From: Bacteroidota bacterium
GTDB lineage: Bacteria; Bacteroidota; Ignavibacteria; UBA10030; SZUA-254
Reading direction: 5' to 3'
DNA length: 64,000 bases
Assembly: GCA_020056225.1 (NCBI GenBank)
Contig: JAGVIE010000048.1
Location: 37,352-101,351, forward strand
The translations under genes were made by a program, and so were the position numbers. This document shows, in pieces, positions 35,673 through 45,870 of the stretch; position 1 is the first letter of the stretch, and the number at the start of each line of letters is the position of its first letter. Below the pieces are notes generated by a model that saw only the letters and a list, made by a program, of their open reading frames with translations, was not told the origin of the DNA and searched no databases.

Positions 35673-36635
35673 ATGCGATTCTTTGGCAAAACAAATATTG
35701 ATTTCATGGGAAAGCGTAAAACCTGGTACACTATTTCACTTGTTGGAATAATTATAGGCATGCTTTCAATCCCGATAAAAGGCGGGCTTGATTATGGTCT
35801 CGATTTTACCGGCGGTACCGAGATCATCGTACAGTTTCAAACGGCGCCAGACATCGGTGATGTTCGTACAATGATGGACAAAGCCGGCTTCCCGAAATCT
35901 GAACTTAAAACATTCGGCGACCCGAATAAAATCCTAATTCGCACACAGGCATTTGGTGAAGGTACCGTTGTAGGCGATAAAATCCGTACCGCGCTGACGC
36001 AAACATTTCCGACGCTGAATCCCCATGTTATTGAAGAACAAAAAATCGGGGCGAAAGTCGGAGCGGAATTGCGCAAAGACGCATTCCTCGCTATCATCTT
36101 TTCACTCATCGCAATGTTGATATACGTCGGCTTCCGTTTCAAATTTATCTATGGTGTCGGCGCAGTAACAGCATTGTTCCACGATGTTCTGATGACACTT
36201 GGAGTTATCTCTATCGTGGATGGGTTGACGCCGTACACGAATTTTGAAATCGATCAGAACATGATAGCGGCATTCCTCACTCTCGTCGGTCTCTCCGTAA
36301 ACGATACAGTCGTTATCTTCGACCGCATGAGAGAAAATCAAAAAATACACCGCTCTATGGGATTGATGGAATTGATGAACAAGAGCTTGAATGAAACTCT
36401 CAGCAGAACGATCATCACTTCAGGCACGATCTTCATCGTTACCGTAGTGTTGTTCTTATTTGGCGGAGAAGTGAACCGCGGATTTGCGTTCGCGATGACA
36501 TTCGGCATCATCACCGGCACATATTCTTCGATTTACATCGCCAGCGCGGTTGTGCTTGATTATACAAACTATAAACAACGCAGAAAATTAAAACCAGCAG
36601 CAGCAGAAAAGCCAAGCTATGAAACTCTCCACTAA
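35673..36635 (+). CDS. secF: Protein translocase subunit SecF
   Basis: 320 residues, partner of SecD. GLDFTGGTEIIVQF, the periplasmic region, and the membrane part with VGLSVNDTVVIFDRMREN and FGIITGTYSSIYIASAVVL are typical. A good ribosome site (cggag) precedes the ATG. The C-terminal 17 bases overlap the start of the STAS gene, so the two may be translationally coupled. Confidence 0.95.
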   Translation: MRFFGKTNIDFMGKRKTWYTISLVGIIIGMLSIPIKGGLDYGLDFTGGTEIIVQFQTAPDIGDVRTMMDKAGFPKSELKTFGDPNKILIRTQAFGEGTVVGDKIRTALTQTFPTLNPHVIEEQKIGAKVGAELRKDAFLAIIFSLIAMLIYVGFRFKFIYGVGAVTALFHDVLMTLGVISIVDGLTPYTNFEIDQNMIAAFLTLVGLSVNDTVVIFDRMRENQKIHRSMGLMELMNKSLNETLSRTIITSGTIFIVTVVLFLFGGEVNRGFAFAMTFGIITGTYSSIYIASAVVLDYTNYKQRRKLKPAAAEKPSYETLH

Positions 36636-36957
36636 AGAAATCGATGGCATAACGATCGTCGAGCTTGATGGAAACGTCCTCGGCGGTCCCGACGCAACAG
36701 CGTTAAACGATTCACTGCACAAATTCATCGAAAAGAAAAAGAAGAAAGTTGTAGTGGATTTATCCGGCGTGCAGACGATGAACAGCTCCGGCTTGAGCAT
36801 GTTAATCAACGGACTGACGGCAATGAGAAATGCCGGCGGGGACTTAAAAATTGCCGCTGCATCGAAGAAAATCGAAAGTTTGCTGGTTATTACGAAATTG
36901 ACGACTGTATTTGAATTATTTCCAACCGTAAAAAAGGCTGTCAGCAGTTTCAGTTAA
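36619..36957 (+). CDS. STAS-domain anti-anti-sigma factor-like protein
   Basis: 112 residues, a single STAS domain. The phosphorylatable serine is in TMNSSGLSMLINGL, with the preceding strand KKVVVDLSGVQ. In partner-switching systems an unphosphorylated STAS protein binds an anti-sigma kinase. No RsbW-like kinase or PP2C phosphatase is in the window, so partners must be elsewhere. It overlaps secF by 17 bases and is likely in the secDF transcript. A terminator follows at 36984. Confidence 0.85.
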   Translation: MKLSTKEIDGITIVELDGNVLGGPDATALNDSLHKFIEKKKKKVVVDLSGVQTMNSSGLSMLINGLTAMRNAGGDLKIAAASKKIESLLVITKLTTVFELFPTVKKAVSSFS

Positions 36958-36983
36958 TCATACAAGTGTCAGGGCTATTCATG

Positions 36984-37018
36984 AACTCCGATGTAGTTGT
37001 TTTCCATCGGAGTTTTTC
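36984..37018 (+). terminator. Rho-independent terminator of secDF-STAS
   Basis: AACTCCGATG (36984-36993), an 11-base loop, CATCGGAGTT (37005-37014) and a T-run. The stem is a perfect 10 base pairs. Confidence 0.8.
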
Positions 37019-37163
37019 ATTTATTAACAGATGTTACACAGAAATACTCATCCCTCTCCCTGCCCTGGGTTTGGGTGGGGGTTGAGTTCAATAGAGGTAG
37101 TATTTCCAGCAGCCAAATTGTAATGGTACACCAAGTGCGAAACATCATTTATTAGTATCGCTT

Positions 37164-38435
37164 ATGCCAGTTAAAATAATAGTCGGCGCCCAATGGGGCG
37201 ATGAAGGAAAAGGTAAGATTGTCGATCATCTCAGCGAGAAGATCGATATCGTTGCACGCTATCAGGGCGGCGCTAATGCCGGGCATACGGTCGTTATCGG
37301 CGATCAGCAATACGTCCTTCATCTCATTCCTTCCGGAATATTTCATCATCAGGTTACATGCGTAATCGGCAACGGTGTCGTTATCGATCCCATCGCTTTA
37401 ATGGATGAAATCAATCAACTCAAACAGCTCAATATCGAAATCAGCGGCCGCTTGCTGATTAGCCACAACGCGCACCTCATCATGCCTTACCATAAATTGC
37501 TGGACACGATACGGGAACAATCTACCGAGAAGATCGGAACAACCGGACGTGGAATAGGTCCTGCATACATCGATAAATTTATGCGTGTCGGAATTCGAAT
37601 CGTCGACCTTTTAGATCGCGATGTCTTCGTTGCGAAACTCACACGCAACATCGAAGAGAAAAATCAAATACTGAAAAAGATTTACGGCAACCCTGAGCTT
37701 GACGTAGATAAGATTGTAGCTGAATACGAAGAATTCGATAAACTGATCGATGAATATGTAACCGATGCCGCTTTGTTTCTCAATAAAGCATTGAGAGAAG
37801 GAAAACAAATCTTAGCCGAAGGCGCTCAGGGCGCTTTGCTCGATGTCGATCATGGGACATACCCGTTTGTCACATCTTCAAATCCCACAAGCGGCGGCGC
37901 CTGTACGGGACTCGGCATTCCACCCACATCGGTGACTTCCATACTTGGTGTCGTGAAAGCTTATACAACGCGCGTTGGCAATGGTCCCTTTCCTACAGAG
38001 CAATCGAATGAGATCGGCGAGACAATGAGAAAAACCGGAGGCGAGTACGGCGCAACAACAGGCCGCCCGCGCCGGTGCGGCTGGTTCGATGCTGTTGCAT
38101 TACGTTATTCTGCAATGATCAACGGGATAACTCATATTGCAGTGACGAAACTCGATGTCCTCGACGAGTTCGATCATCTCAAAGTTTGCACAGGCTACAT
38201 ATTAGATGGAAAGATGCTGAAATCTTTCCCGACAAACATCCGCTCATTGGAAAATCTTACCCCTGTTTACGAAAGCTTTGAAGGATGGAAAAGCGCCACG
38301 TCATCAATACGATCTTTCAACGATCTTCCCGCTAAAGCAAGAAATTATCTTAACGCGCTCGCATCGTTTACAGGCACAAAACTACAAATCGTATCCGTTG
38401 GACCGCGGCGCGATCAAACCATCTTCATCGCCTGA
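37164..38435 (+). CDS. purA: Adenylosuccinate synthase
   Basis: 423 residues. It makes adenylosuccinate from IMP, aspartate and GTP in AMP synthesis. The N-terminal P-loop GAQWGDEGKGKIVD has the catalytic Asp, QGGANAGHTV follows, and the signature GTTGRGIGPAY is intact, as are the C-terminal TGRPRRCGWFD and GPRRDQTI. Length is typical (about 425). It is separated from secDF by a terminator and followed closely by a histidine kinase gene (8 bases), an unusual neighbour that suggests co-transcription. Confidence 0.96.
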   Translation: MPVKIIVGAQWGDEGKGKIVDHLSEKIDIVARYQGGANAGHTVVIGDQQYVLHLIPSGIFHHQVTCVIGNGVVIDPIALMDEINQLKQLNIEISGRLLISHNAHLIMPYHKLLDTIREQSTEKIGTTGRGIGPAYIDKFMRVGIRIVDLLDRDVFVAKLTRNIEEKNQILKKIYGNPELDVDKIVAEYEEFDKLIDEYVTDAALFLNKALREGKQILAEGAQGALLDVDHGTYPFVTSSNPTSGGACTGLGIPPTSVTSILGVVKAYTTRVGNGPFPTEQSNEIGETMRKTGGEYGATTGRPRRCGWFDAVALRYSAMINGITHIAVTKLDVLDEFDHLKVCTGYILDGKMLKSFPTNIRSLENLTPVYESFEGWKSATSSIRSFNDLPAKARNYLNALASFTGTKLQIVSVGPRRDQTIFIA

Positions 38436-38442
38436 TTGACAA

Positions 38443-39657
38443 ATGTCCTCTCCCCGCTCGGCAAATATTAAAATACTGCTGTTGGTCATCGCAGTCGTGA
38501 TAGTGATTGCAACACTCTTCTACACCCGGATAATCGTTCAACAACTTCTGGAAAAAGAACGGAAAATTGCCGACCTGTACGCGAACTCGCTTGAATTTAT
38601 CGTCAGCCGATCTACCGATCAGGGAGATTACAGTTTTATCTTCGATGAGATAATCAGATCGATAGACTTCCCGATGATTTTATCCGACGGAGACAACCAG
38701 CCGATACCTGACTACCGGCTTAACTCACAAAATATAGATTTCGACACTACTTTAACCACCGATCAGCAAAAGATATATTTACAGAAAGTCATCATCGAAC
38801 TCGATAAGGAAAATCCGCCCATCAGAATCGTTCTGAAGATGACACTGCAGGATTCGATTCTGCAATATCTCCACTACGGCGAATCGAATTTAATAACCAA
38901 ACTGCGGTGGCTCCCCTACATTGAAATCATCGTGGCGGGGATGTTCATACTTATCGGCTACATCGGATTCAGTTACATCAAACGGAGTGAGCAAAGTAAT
39001 ATCTGGGTCGGGATGGCGAAGGAAACCGCCCACCAGCTCGGCACGCCTCTTTCCAGCCTGATGGGGTGGATCGAGATGATGAAAGATTTCGCCGTCGAGA
39101 ACCCAAAACAGCTCACAACTATCTCCGAAATGGAACACGATTTACATCGATTAGAAAAAGTAACCGATAGATTTTCCAAAATCGGATCGAAGCCGAACTT
39201 AAAGGAAGAAAACCTAAACGAAGTCATCAACTCAGTCATCAATTATTTCAAACAGCGCCTCCCCTCTCGTTTTGCCCAAGGAAAACAGATCGATATTGAA
39301 ATTGAAACTACAGAGCAAATCAATGCAGACATCAACCGTGAGTTGTTCGAGTGGGTCATCGAGAATTTAATCAAGAATGCGCTCGATGCCATGGAAGATA
39401 ACATAGGCAAGATTTCATTTACAATGACGACAAAAGGAAACGCAATCTTCATAGATGTGAAGGATACAGGCAAAGGCATCGATATGAAGTATAGGAAGGA
39501 TATCTTCCGACCGGGCTACAGCACGAAACGGCGCGGCTGGGGACTCGGCTTGAGCTTATCGAAACGCATCATAGAAAGCTACCACAAAGGGAAATTATTC
39601 GTCAAAGAAAGCAAACTGGGAAAAGGAACAACGTTTAGAATAAAGTTGGTGAAGTAG
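38443..39657 (+). CDS. Membrane histidine kinase
   Basis: 404 residues. A helix at about 9-29, a periplasmic domain of about 120 residues and a second helix near 148-170. There is no recognisable HAMP domain; the kinase core follows directly with H-box KETAHQLGTPLSSLMGWIEM, N-box ENLIKNALDAME, G1 DTGKGID and G2 GWGLGLSLSKRI. The AHQLGTPLSSL box differs from the common SHELRTPL and is characteristic of the Bacteroidetes/Chlorobi NtrY-like kinases. No response regulator is adjacent, so it is an orphan. It starts 8 bases after purA. Confidence 0.88.
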   Translation: MSSPRSANIKILLLVIAVVIVIATLFYTRIIVQQLLEKERKIADLYANSLEFIVSRSTDQGDYSFIFDEIIRSIDFPMILSDGDNQPIPDYRLNSQNIDFDTTLTTDQQKIYLQKVIIELDKENPPIRIVLKMTLQDSILQYLHYGESNLITKLRWLPYIEIIVAGMFILIGYIGFSYIKRSEQSNIWVGMAKETAHQLGTPLSSLMGWIEMMKDFAVENPKQLTTISEMEHDLHRLEKVTDRFSKIGSKPNLKEENLNEVINSVINYFKQRLPSRFAQGKQIDIEIETTEQINADINRELFEWVIENLIKNALDAMEDNIGKISFTMTTKGNAIFIDVKDTGKGIDMKYRKDIFRPGYSTKRRGWGLGLSLSKRIIESYHKGKLFVKESKLGKGTTFRIKLVK

Positions 39658-39722
39658 TTTTAGTAAAGTTTCGTTCAGTAGATTTTATTCAGTGCTACTG
39701 ACCTATCCCCCCAAATCAGGTT

Positions 39723-40205
39723 TCAAAATGTCCATTTTTCTTTTCTCATAAGTTTGAGAAATTCGATGCATTCTATACTCATTGATCGGCACACATCTGG
39801 AATATACATCTTACGATCAGGTTTCTTCTTCTTCTTAAATGGTGTCTCATGAGTTACGACAATCCAGTGATCTTGGGAATGCAGCTTTGCTAACGCTATA
39901 ATCCAACGATCTGCTTCATCTTCAAGCGTTGTATTATCAATGAGGTCCGGATAATCAAATTGGATTTTATTTGCAATTTCTTGTAATTCCTCTTCATGTT
40001 GAACAAAGATAGTTTTATTCATCTTTGCCCATTGCTTAAGTTCAGGTGAACCAACATCATTTATCTCTTCTCTCACTCGCATAGGTGCAAAGAGTTTCTT
40101 GGATATTATAAGCTGTTCCATAGCTTTCTGTACTGAAGGAAATACATCTGGTGGATACCGCCTTTCCCACCAATCGATAAAAACATTTGTATCTACAGAA
40201 TACAT
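39723..40205 (-). CDS. DUF4411 PIN-like protein (probable toxin)
   Basis: 160 residues. DUF4411 is a PIN-domain-like family. Acidic residues in the places expected for a PIN nuclease are seen: D5 in SVDTNVFIDWW, E44-region REEIND, and D-rich LEDEADRWIIALAK near the middle. PIN proteins cut RNA with Mg2+. It begins one base overlapping the end of the ImmA/IrrE-XRE gene (TAATG), so the two are one operon. The pair DUF4411 and ImmA/IrrE is recurrent and is best read as a toxin-antitoxin or defence module. A basic stretch KKKKKPDRK lies near the C-terminus. Confidence 0.8.
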   Translation of the reverse strand: MYSVDTNVFIDWWERRYPPDVFPSVQKAMEQLIISKKLFAPMRVREEINDVGSPELKQWAKMNKTIFVQHEEELQEIANKIQFDYPDLIDNTTLEDEADRWIIALAKLHSQDHWIVVTHETPFKKKKKPDRKMYIPDVCRSMSIECIEFLKLMRKEKWTF

Positions 40206-41410
40206 TATTCTCCCTTCCTCCTATATGTTGGTAATGGTTCTCCAAAAGCAATGTGAAGCCGTAATTCTTCAACGTAAGGGTAATTTACATTTAAATATTT
40301 AGATGCAGAAACAGGTGTTATCCTTTCCATATTTAATGCATCGATAACGAGCGTAGTGTATGTTAAGCCGTTACGGTTAAGAGATTTCTCAGCCGGTGTT
40401 GCAATGCCACCCTTCTTCGATGGATGTTGATCTAAATATTCTTTCCATGCATCCTTCCAATTACGGTAAGATGCTGGATTCATCCTCCCGAGAATTAGTA
40501 GACGTGTTGCAAAAGCTAAAGGTGTGACTTTGTACTTACGTGCCAATCTTTGAATTTCATTTATATTCCAGATTGATGATGGCACTCTTGTTTGTATCAA
40601 GTGTTCTTGTTTGAGTAATTCTTCCGGCATCAAAATTCCACCTGCTACTCGTTCGGTGAACTCTTCGATTTTTTTCCATTCGGCACTCGTGCGTCTTTCA
40701 TCAATAGCAGGTTTTTCTTCATTTCCATTCGCTAATAGAATGTGAATGAATTCGTGCATTAATGTAAACGGCCGAGATGCTGATATTTCTTTTGTGTTGA
40801 TTCCAATAACAGGTATCATTGAGTGAAATAATGATACGCCGCGTACTTCTTCATGTGCAACGCCTGAGAATAATAACACAAGAATACCCTTTGCTTCAAC
40901 TGCATTCCTCCATGCTTTCCATGCCTGAGAGTCGTTCTGCCAACTATATTGATTCACGGCAGTAATTTGTAATAGTTTTCTAATACGTTTAGATAACTCT
41001 TCAGTCTGTTCAGATAGCTTTGCTTGTAAAGAAAATTTTTCAGGTATGTCACCAATCTCTTCGAAGAGTTCTGATGCTACATGCCTACGATACAGCAGGT
41101 CGCGTAATGCAAACCGAAGCTCAGGCGATTCTTTACCCGGTGTAACATTAGGTAAACGACGATATTCTGTTGCTAGTGGAGTTGTTTTCGGAGGTTCTGA
41201 AAGTGTAAAAACAGAGTAAGGTTTTTTATATATCTTGGCTAATCTTTCTGCTTGGCGTAATGTTGGTTTTTCTTCGCCTGATTCCCAAGCCCGAAGTTCA
41301 TTGACAGAACGTTTAAGTTGTTCAACTACTTCCTCATCAGTAAAACCTGCTTCATTCCGTGCCCACGCGAGCATTTGTGGATTAACTAATGCTGGTATTG
41401 ACCGAGCCAT
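40205..41410 (-). CDS. XRE-ImmA/IrrE metallopeptidase (antitoxin/regulator)
   Basis: 401 residues. An N-terminal XRE helix-turn-helix (about 14-66, WARNEAGFTDEEVVEQLKRS) is followed by an ImmA/IrrE-type zinc peptidase with HEFIH (residues 219-223). ImmA cleaves a repressor in ICEBs1, while IrrE relieves DdrO repression. Fusion with an HTH means it can bind its own promoter and react to a signal. The promoter lies at 41454-41483. Together with the PIN-like gene this is a compact two-gene module next to a restriction-modification gene. Confidence 0.85.
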   Translation of the reverse strand: MARSIPALVNPQMLAWARNEAGFTDEEVVEQLKRSVNELRAWESGEEKPTLRQAERLAKIYKKPYSVFTLSEPPKTTPLATEYRRLPNVTPGKESPELRFALRDLLYRRHVASELFEEIGDIPEKFSLQAKLSEQTEELSKRIRKLLQITAVNQYSWQNDSQAWKAWRNAVEAKGILVLLFSGVAHEEVRGVSLFHSMIPVIGINTKEISASRPFTLMHEFIHILLANGNEEKPAIDERRTSAEWKKIEEFTERVAGGILMPEELLKQEHLIQTRVPSSIWNINEIQRLARKYKVTPLAFATRLLILGRMNPASYRNWKDAWKEYLDQHPSKKGGIATPAEKSLNRNGLTYTTLVIDALNMERITPVSASKYLNVNYPYVEELRLHIAFGEPLPTYRRKGE

Positions 41411-41453
41411 TTTTCAAGTACTTTATAATTGTTTTTTGTTTAGATCCCATAAT

Positions 41454-41483
41454 AATATAAATAAAGATTTACTTTTTTGCCAA
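41454..41483 (-). promoter_or_regulatory. Promoter of the ImmA/IrrE-DUF4411 module
   Basis: On the minus strand TTGGCA (41483-41478), 18 bases, TATATT (41459-41454). Autoregulation by the XRE domain is likely but no operator repeat is obvious. Confidence 0.5.
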
Positions 41484-41521
41484 GAGTATTATTCTGCACA
41501 TAAAATAGAACAATAAGCTCC

Positions 41522-44500
41522 TCAAAACTCCTCAAACGGTCCTGTGCCTTCTACGCCGTATAGCATTTCGACTTCCCACTGTACAGCAAGCTCGATGGCA
41601 TGAAGACATTCTTCTGACGAATCGAGCAATAACAACTGTGGGCGTGGCTGAAGATACTTTGGCGCATGTTGTTGTTCTTTGACTAACTCTCGGGAGTATT
41701 TTATTAACTCTATTGATGGGTCTTGTTTTCTAAGCGTAAGCTCTTTTGCTTCGACGGCTCGCTTGGCAAGCGTCTCAAGTTTGGTAGCTTGGTCTTTAGA
41801 AGGGATGACAAATGGAGCCATTCGTAGGTCGTTAATTTCGTATGCGGCTGTGTTCTTGATAAACTTTCTGATGATGAAACTAAAAATGTTGCTGTTCAAG
41901 ACAGCTAAAAACGTGTAAGCAGAAATTCCCTTGACAATTGGTGTAAGGCGAGAAGCACCTGCATCGAACACACATTTGGGTTGAAGTTTTGCTTTTAGTT
42001 CAACGTGATTGCCAAGTAAAGTATAAGTCACACCTTCAGTCAAAAATAGATTTTGACCTTGCCATCGTGCTTCTGGGCTTGTGGAGAGCCATCCAACATT
42101 TTCAATAGACCATTTAATGTATAGCGGTTCAATATCCGTCCATTTATTTCCTTCGGGATCACCTTTTCGGAATGGAACCCAAACTCGTTTACCATCTAAA
42201 CCATTATAGATAGTTGCAATACGTGGGGCATCTTCCTCGTCTAAATAATATTCATCGGAATGAACACCAAGGCGTGTAATAGCAAGCTTCTTTTTCTTTA
42301 GTCGGGTTGCAAGAGTATGAAAAATCTCACAAAACCTATCGCCGTGTATTTTCTTCAACTCTTCGTAAGGAGCTTTAAAATCCTTTGATTCTTTCCATCG
42401 TTCTTCAAGCTCCGCTTTTCTCAATTCGTAAGCACGATTAAAATTTTCTTGGGTAGCTATTAATTTGTTTTGGACGGTTCTATAAATTTCTCCCCGCTTT
42501 AATCCCAATATACGGAGAGGATCAAACTGATTCTTTAATGGTTCAACAATAGCTTCAAAGTCACTTTCATTTTCTTCAAGCAGTTTCGCAAAAGGTACTT
42601 TGACTTGTGGGTTCATATTCCAGAGGTGCGTAAGTTCTTTCCTGCGTTGCTGTATATCTTTTGCCTGTTCAGTTTCCTCAAGAAAACCAAGGAATCTGCC
42701 GTTGTTTGCCGTTCTCATTCCCTGCCCACCATCAGCAATTAAACCGACGAGCGATATATCTCCCGGCTTCAGCGTTTGATGATAGCGAAATATTTCTTCT
42801 CGATTATCTTCATACCTTTTCGATGTCTCAACTTTCTCCCACCAGTCTGCAACCAATTTCTTGAGTGGTTCATTAAATTTGTTGTACAACAGAGTGATCG
42901 CTTCTGTCGGTTCAAAGAACGTTGACTTCACTGCTGAGCAGTATGCATCCACACCTACTCTGTACAAACGTAAACAACCCTGATTTCCATGAAGAACATG
43001 ATGTTGTTCTCCGTCTATCTCTATTGGTGTTGTGCCGTTTATAAGAAGCGGCATTGGCTTCGTGGCAAGCTCAACAAGTTCTTTGTCGGGTGTGCTACTT
43101 TCTGTTTTATAACGTGCCTGTATGAAATGCACATCGTAATTTTCTTTTTCATCTTTTTTCTCCGCAACGAAGATAGCCGCATCTACCGTTGCTTTGAATG
43201 GATCGCATTGCCCAAGATAGAACAATCGGTTACGTTGGAGAAGCTCGCGCATACGCAGTTTTGTAGCGAGCGTAAAAAATGTATCAGAGACGATGTATCC
43301 GAACGTTCCACCGTTACGGAGGAGATTAAATCCTTGAAACACAAAGTGAACGTAAAGATCGTCAACGAAACCGAAGCGTTGGTCAAGCGCATTTCTGTAC
43401 TCAAACCCACTCGATGTTTGCGTTGAGATGTATGGTGGATTGCCGAGGATAGCATCGAACCCGGGATTGCCTTTTATGGTTCCATCATCATGAAAAAACA
43501 CGTCCGGGAATTCTAACTCCCAGTGAAACGGCATCAAGTAGTTAGTAATGCGCCTGTATTCATCTTTAAACTTATCAAACGTAGATTTGAATTCTTGGAA
43601 TTCCTTTGAGCGCGGTTTTGGTGAAGAAACAAATCCCGAGGCGAGGAGGGTGTATTCCGACTCATTTAACTCCAACCCTGAAGCAGCAGAAATCCACATG
43701 TTTGCAATTTCTCTGAAAGGATCGAGTCGTTTGATAACTTTATCCCGCCAGCGTTCTTCCTTTTTCTTCACAATATCAATCTCGGTCGAAGCTTCTTCCT
43801 CGATCGCTTCAATTTCTTTTATCGCGTCGCATACTGCCTCAGTAAGACTTGTTCCGAATGAAAAATGTATCTGCTCTGCTTTTTTGTGAATTGGCAACAC
43901 AGCTAACTCGTGAAGCTTCGCACCGATCAAAGAGTTGCCAAGGCGGAGATGATGATCTAGGAAATTTAGCGGTTCGTTTGAAGCAATACACGTAAGCCAT
44001 AGTGAAAGTTTAGTCAGCTCAACTGCCAAAAGATTTGAATTTACACCGTAAATGCACGCCTCAACAACACGCCGTCGCCAGTAGGCAACTTCGGCTTGCT
44101 CTTGGGAAATTCCCGGCGATACTTTCTCAATCCGGAATTGTGTTGTCGGATTATATACGATTTGATCGGCAAGCCATTCAGTGGCACGAACAAGAAAATG
44201 TCCGCTTCCCATCGCATTATCGAGAATGTTAAGCTTTAATACTTTGAGCGCGAATGAGTTATCTTTCTTTTTCTTCTTCCGTGCGCTCTGGACTTCTTCA
44301 CTATTTTCTATTTCATCAATTAACGGTTTGAGTGTCTTCTCGACAAGAAAGCGAACGACCCAATCCGGAGTATAGAATGTACCTGATATTTGGAGTTCCC
44401 CTTTTTCACTACGAAGAACAAGTTTATCGTTTAGAAGTTCTAGATGGCCCCCAAGTAAACCTTCATATATATCGCCGAGTTGTCGAACTTCCAAGTCGGC

Positions 44501-45802
44501 ATAATCAATTGCACCCCATTCGAATTCACATTGCTTACTGCGCTCAGTATGTCCGGCACTAAAAATCAAATCGCGTAATACCTGTGCAAGGGCTTTTTCG
44601 CCAACACGCCATTGTTCAAGCTTTGAATGGTTCCCGGAATTAAAAAGTCCGCCGTTATATCTTGGAACATCGCATTCTTTATTTAGTTTAGGTTTATCGC
44701 CGTTGATAAGATGGAAAAGCTTTAGAAGTTCTTCGTACAAATCTGTGAAATTATCGGAATGGAATTCAGTTGCCTTCTTTAGACGGATGTTGAATCTTTG
44801 TAATGAATATCTTTCTCGATAATTTTTATTAGAACCGGCGCCGGAAAGCTTTACAGGTAACAAACCTCTTCCCTCTGCATAAAGAATGAATAACAACCGG
44901 TAAAGGAAAATCAAGCAATTGTTATAGAGGTCAGGAAGATCTTTTTCGGTAAGTTTGTTTTCTTTAAATTTCCAAAACCCGTTCGCAAAATCAAGCACAA
45001 CAGTAAAAATACGCCGCCTTAAATCTTCTTCCAGACTTGTTTGAAAACTAATTGCCTCTTCACGTATCTCATCAAGGGCACAACGCCCATCTTTTTTTAC
45101 AAAGACTTGTGGCTGGAAAAGGGTGATAAAGATTTTAAAGTCATCAAAAGTGCAAAAATATTCTTCAGGTCCGGCAAGATGAAATTCGAAATACGATGAG
45201 GGGTGAGCATCGCGACAATATAATCGCTACACATTACCATTTGATAAAATTCCCCACCGAAAATATGCCTCTCCCGTTTTGTTGGTTGCTTGACTCAGAT
45301 AATCCTTCATCTGTTGGTGTGGAAAACGTCCGGGTGTTTCCTTCTTTGAAACTTGATCAAGTGGGTGATGGACTTTTTTCGCTTCCATCAAACCAATTGC
45401 CGACTGATATTTTACTTCGTTATCTTCGTTGAAAACCCGATTCTTAGTATCCTCATCTTCGAAAAGAAGATAATCTGGTGTTTGTGCACGCTCCGACTCA
45501 GGTAATCCGAGATTTGAATAAAATGAAAGACCTAACTTCTCAAGAATCTTCTCAAGGAATTCACGCCGCGTTGTTTCCTCGTTTCCTTTTCCAAGTCCGA
45601 CATATCGTTTCTTCCATAACTCAGAAACAAAATCGTAGATCGGTCGTGCATAATCATCTTTGGGCCAATAGTGAGATTCCCTCAGCCGAATTTGTAGATA
45701 ATGCTCAGAGAAGATTCCTTTTGTTTCCCATCGCCGTTCATTATCAAGGATGGGGAATAAGGATTCCGATTGATGAATATGCTTTGTTTTTATTTTTCCC
45801 AA
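41522..45802 (-). pseudogene. Type IIG restriction-modification enzyme interrupted by one amber codon
   Basis: The frame runs 1426 codons from ATG at 45802 to 41522 with one internal TAG at 45227-45229 (codon 192). The N-terminal part has a PD-(D/E)xK nuclease motif: TPDYLLF (D110) and LMEAKK (E140, K142). After the stop, the protein continues in the same frame as RLYCRDAHPSSYFEFHL without any shift; homologues usually read ...NG-x-x-W-R-L-Y there, so the stop replaces Trp (TGG to TAG). The methyltransferase part keeps motif I (DNAMGSGHFL) and the m6A motif IV (ILGNPPYIS), plus a target-recognition C-terminus. The split leaves a nuclease fragment of 191 residues and a methylase fragment lacking its own good start. 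Confidence 0.8.
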
Positions 45803-45826
45803 TTTTCTCTTATTTAAGTTGCCAAT

Positions 45827-45854
45827 AATATACCAAATTCTTATTAAGTTTCAA
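45827..45854 (-). promoter_or_regulatory. Promoter of the type IIG gene
   Basis: On the minus strand TTGAAA (45854-45849), 16 bases, TATATT (45832-45827). The promoter is intact although the gene is broken. Confidence 0.45.
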
Positions 45855-45870
45855 TAACAAATTATACATA

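Noticed and set aside
37040..37090. Hairpin-like CCCTCTCC...GGGTGGGGG sequence before purA
   Set aside because: Pairing is too imperfect to call a terminator or a full REP unit.
42989..43426. 145-codon open frame on the plus strand inside the type IIG gene
   Set aside because: It is an antisense shadow; the protein on the minus strand has full methylase motifs and continuous coding signal.
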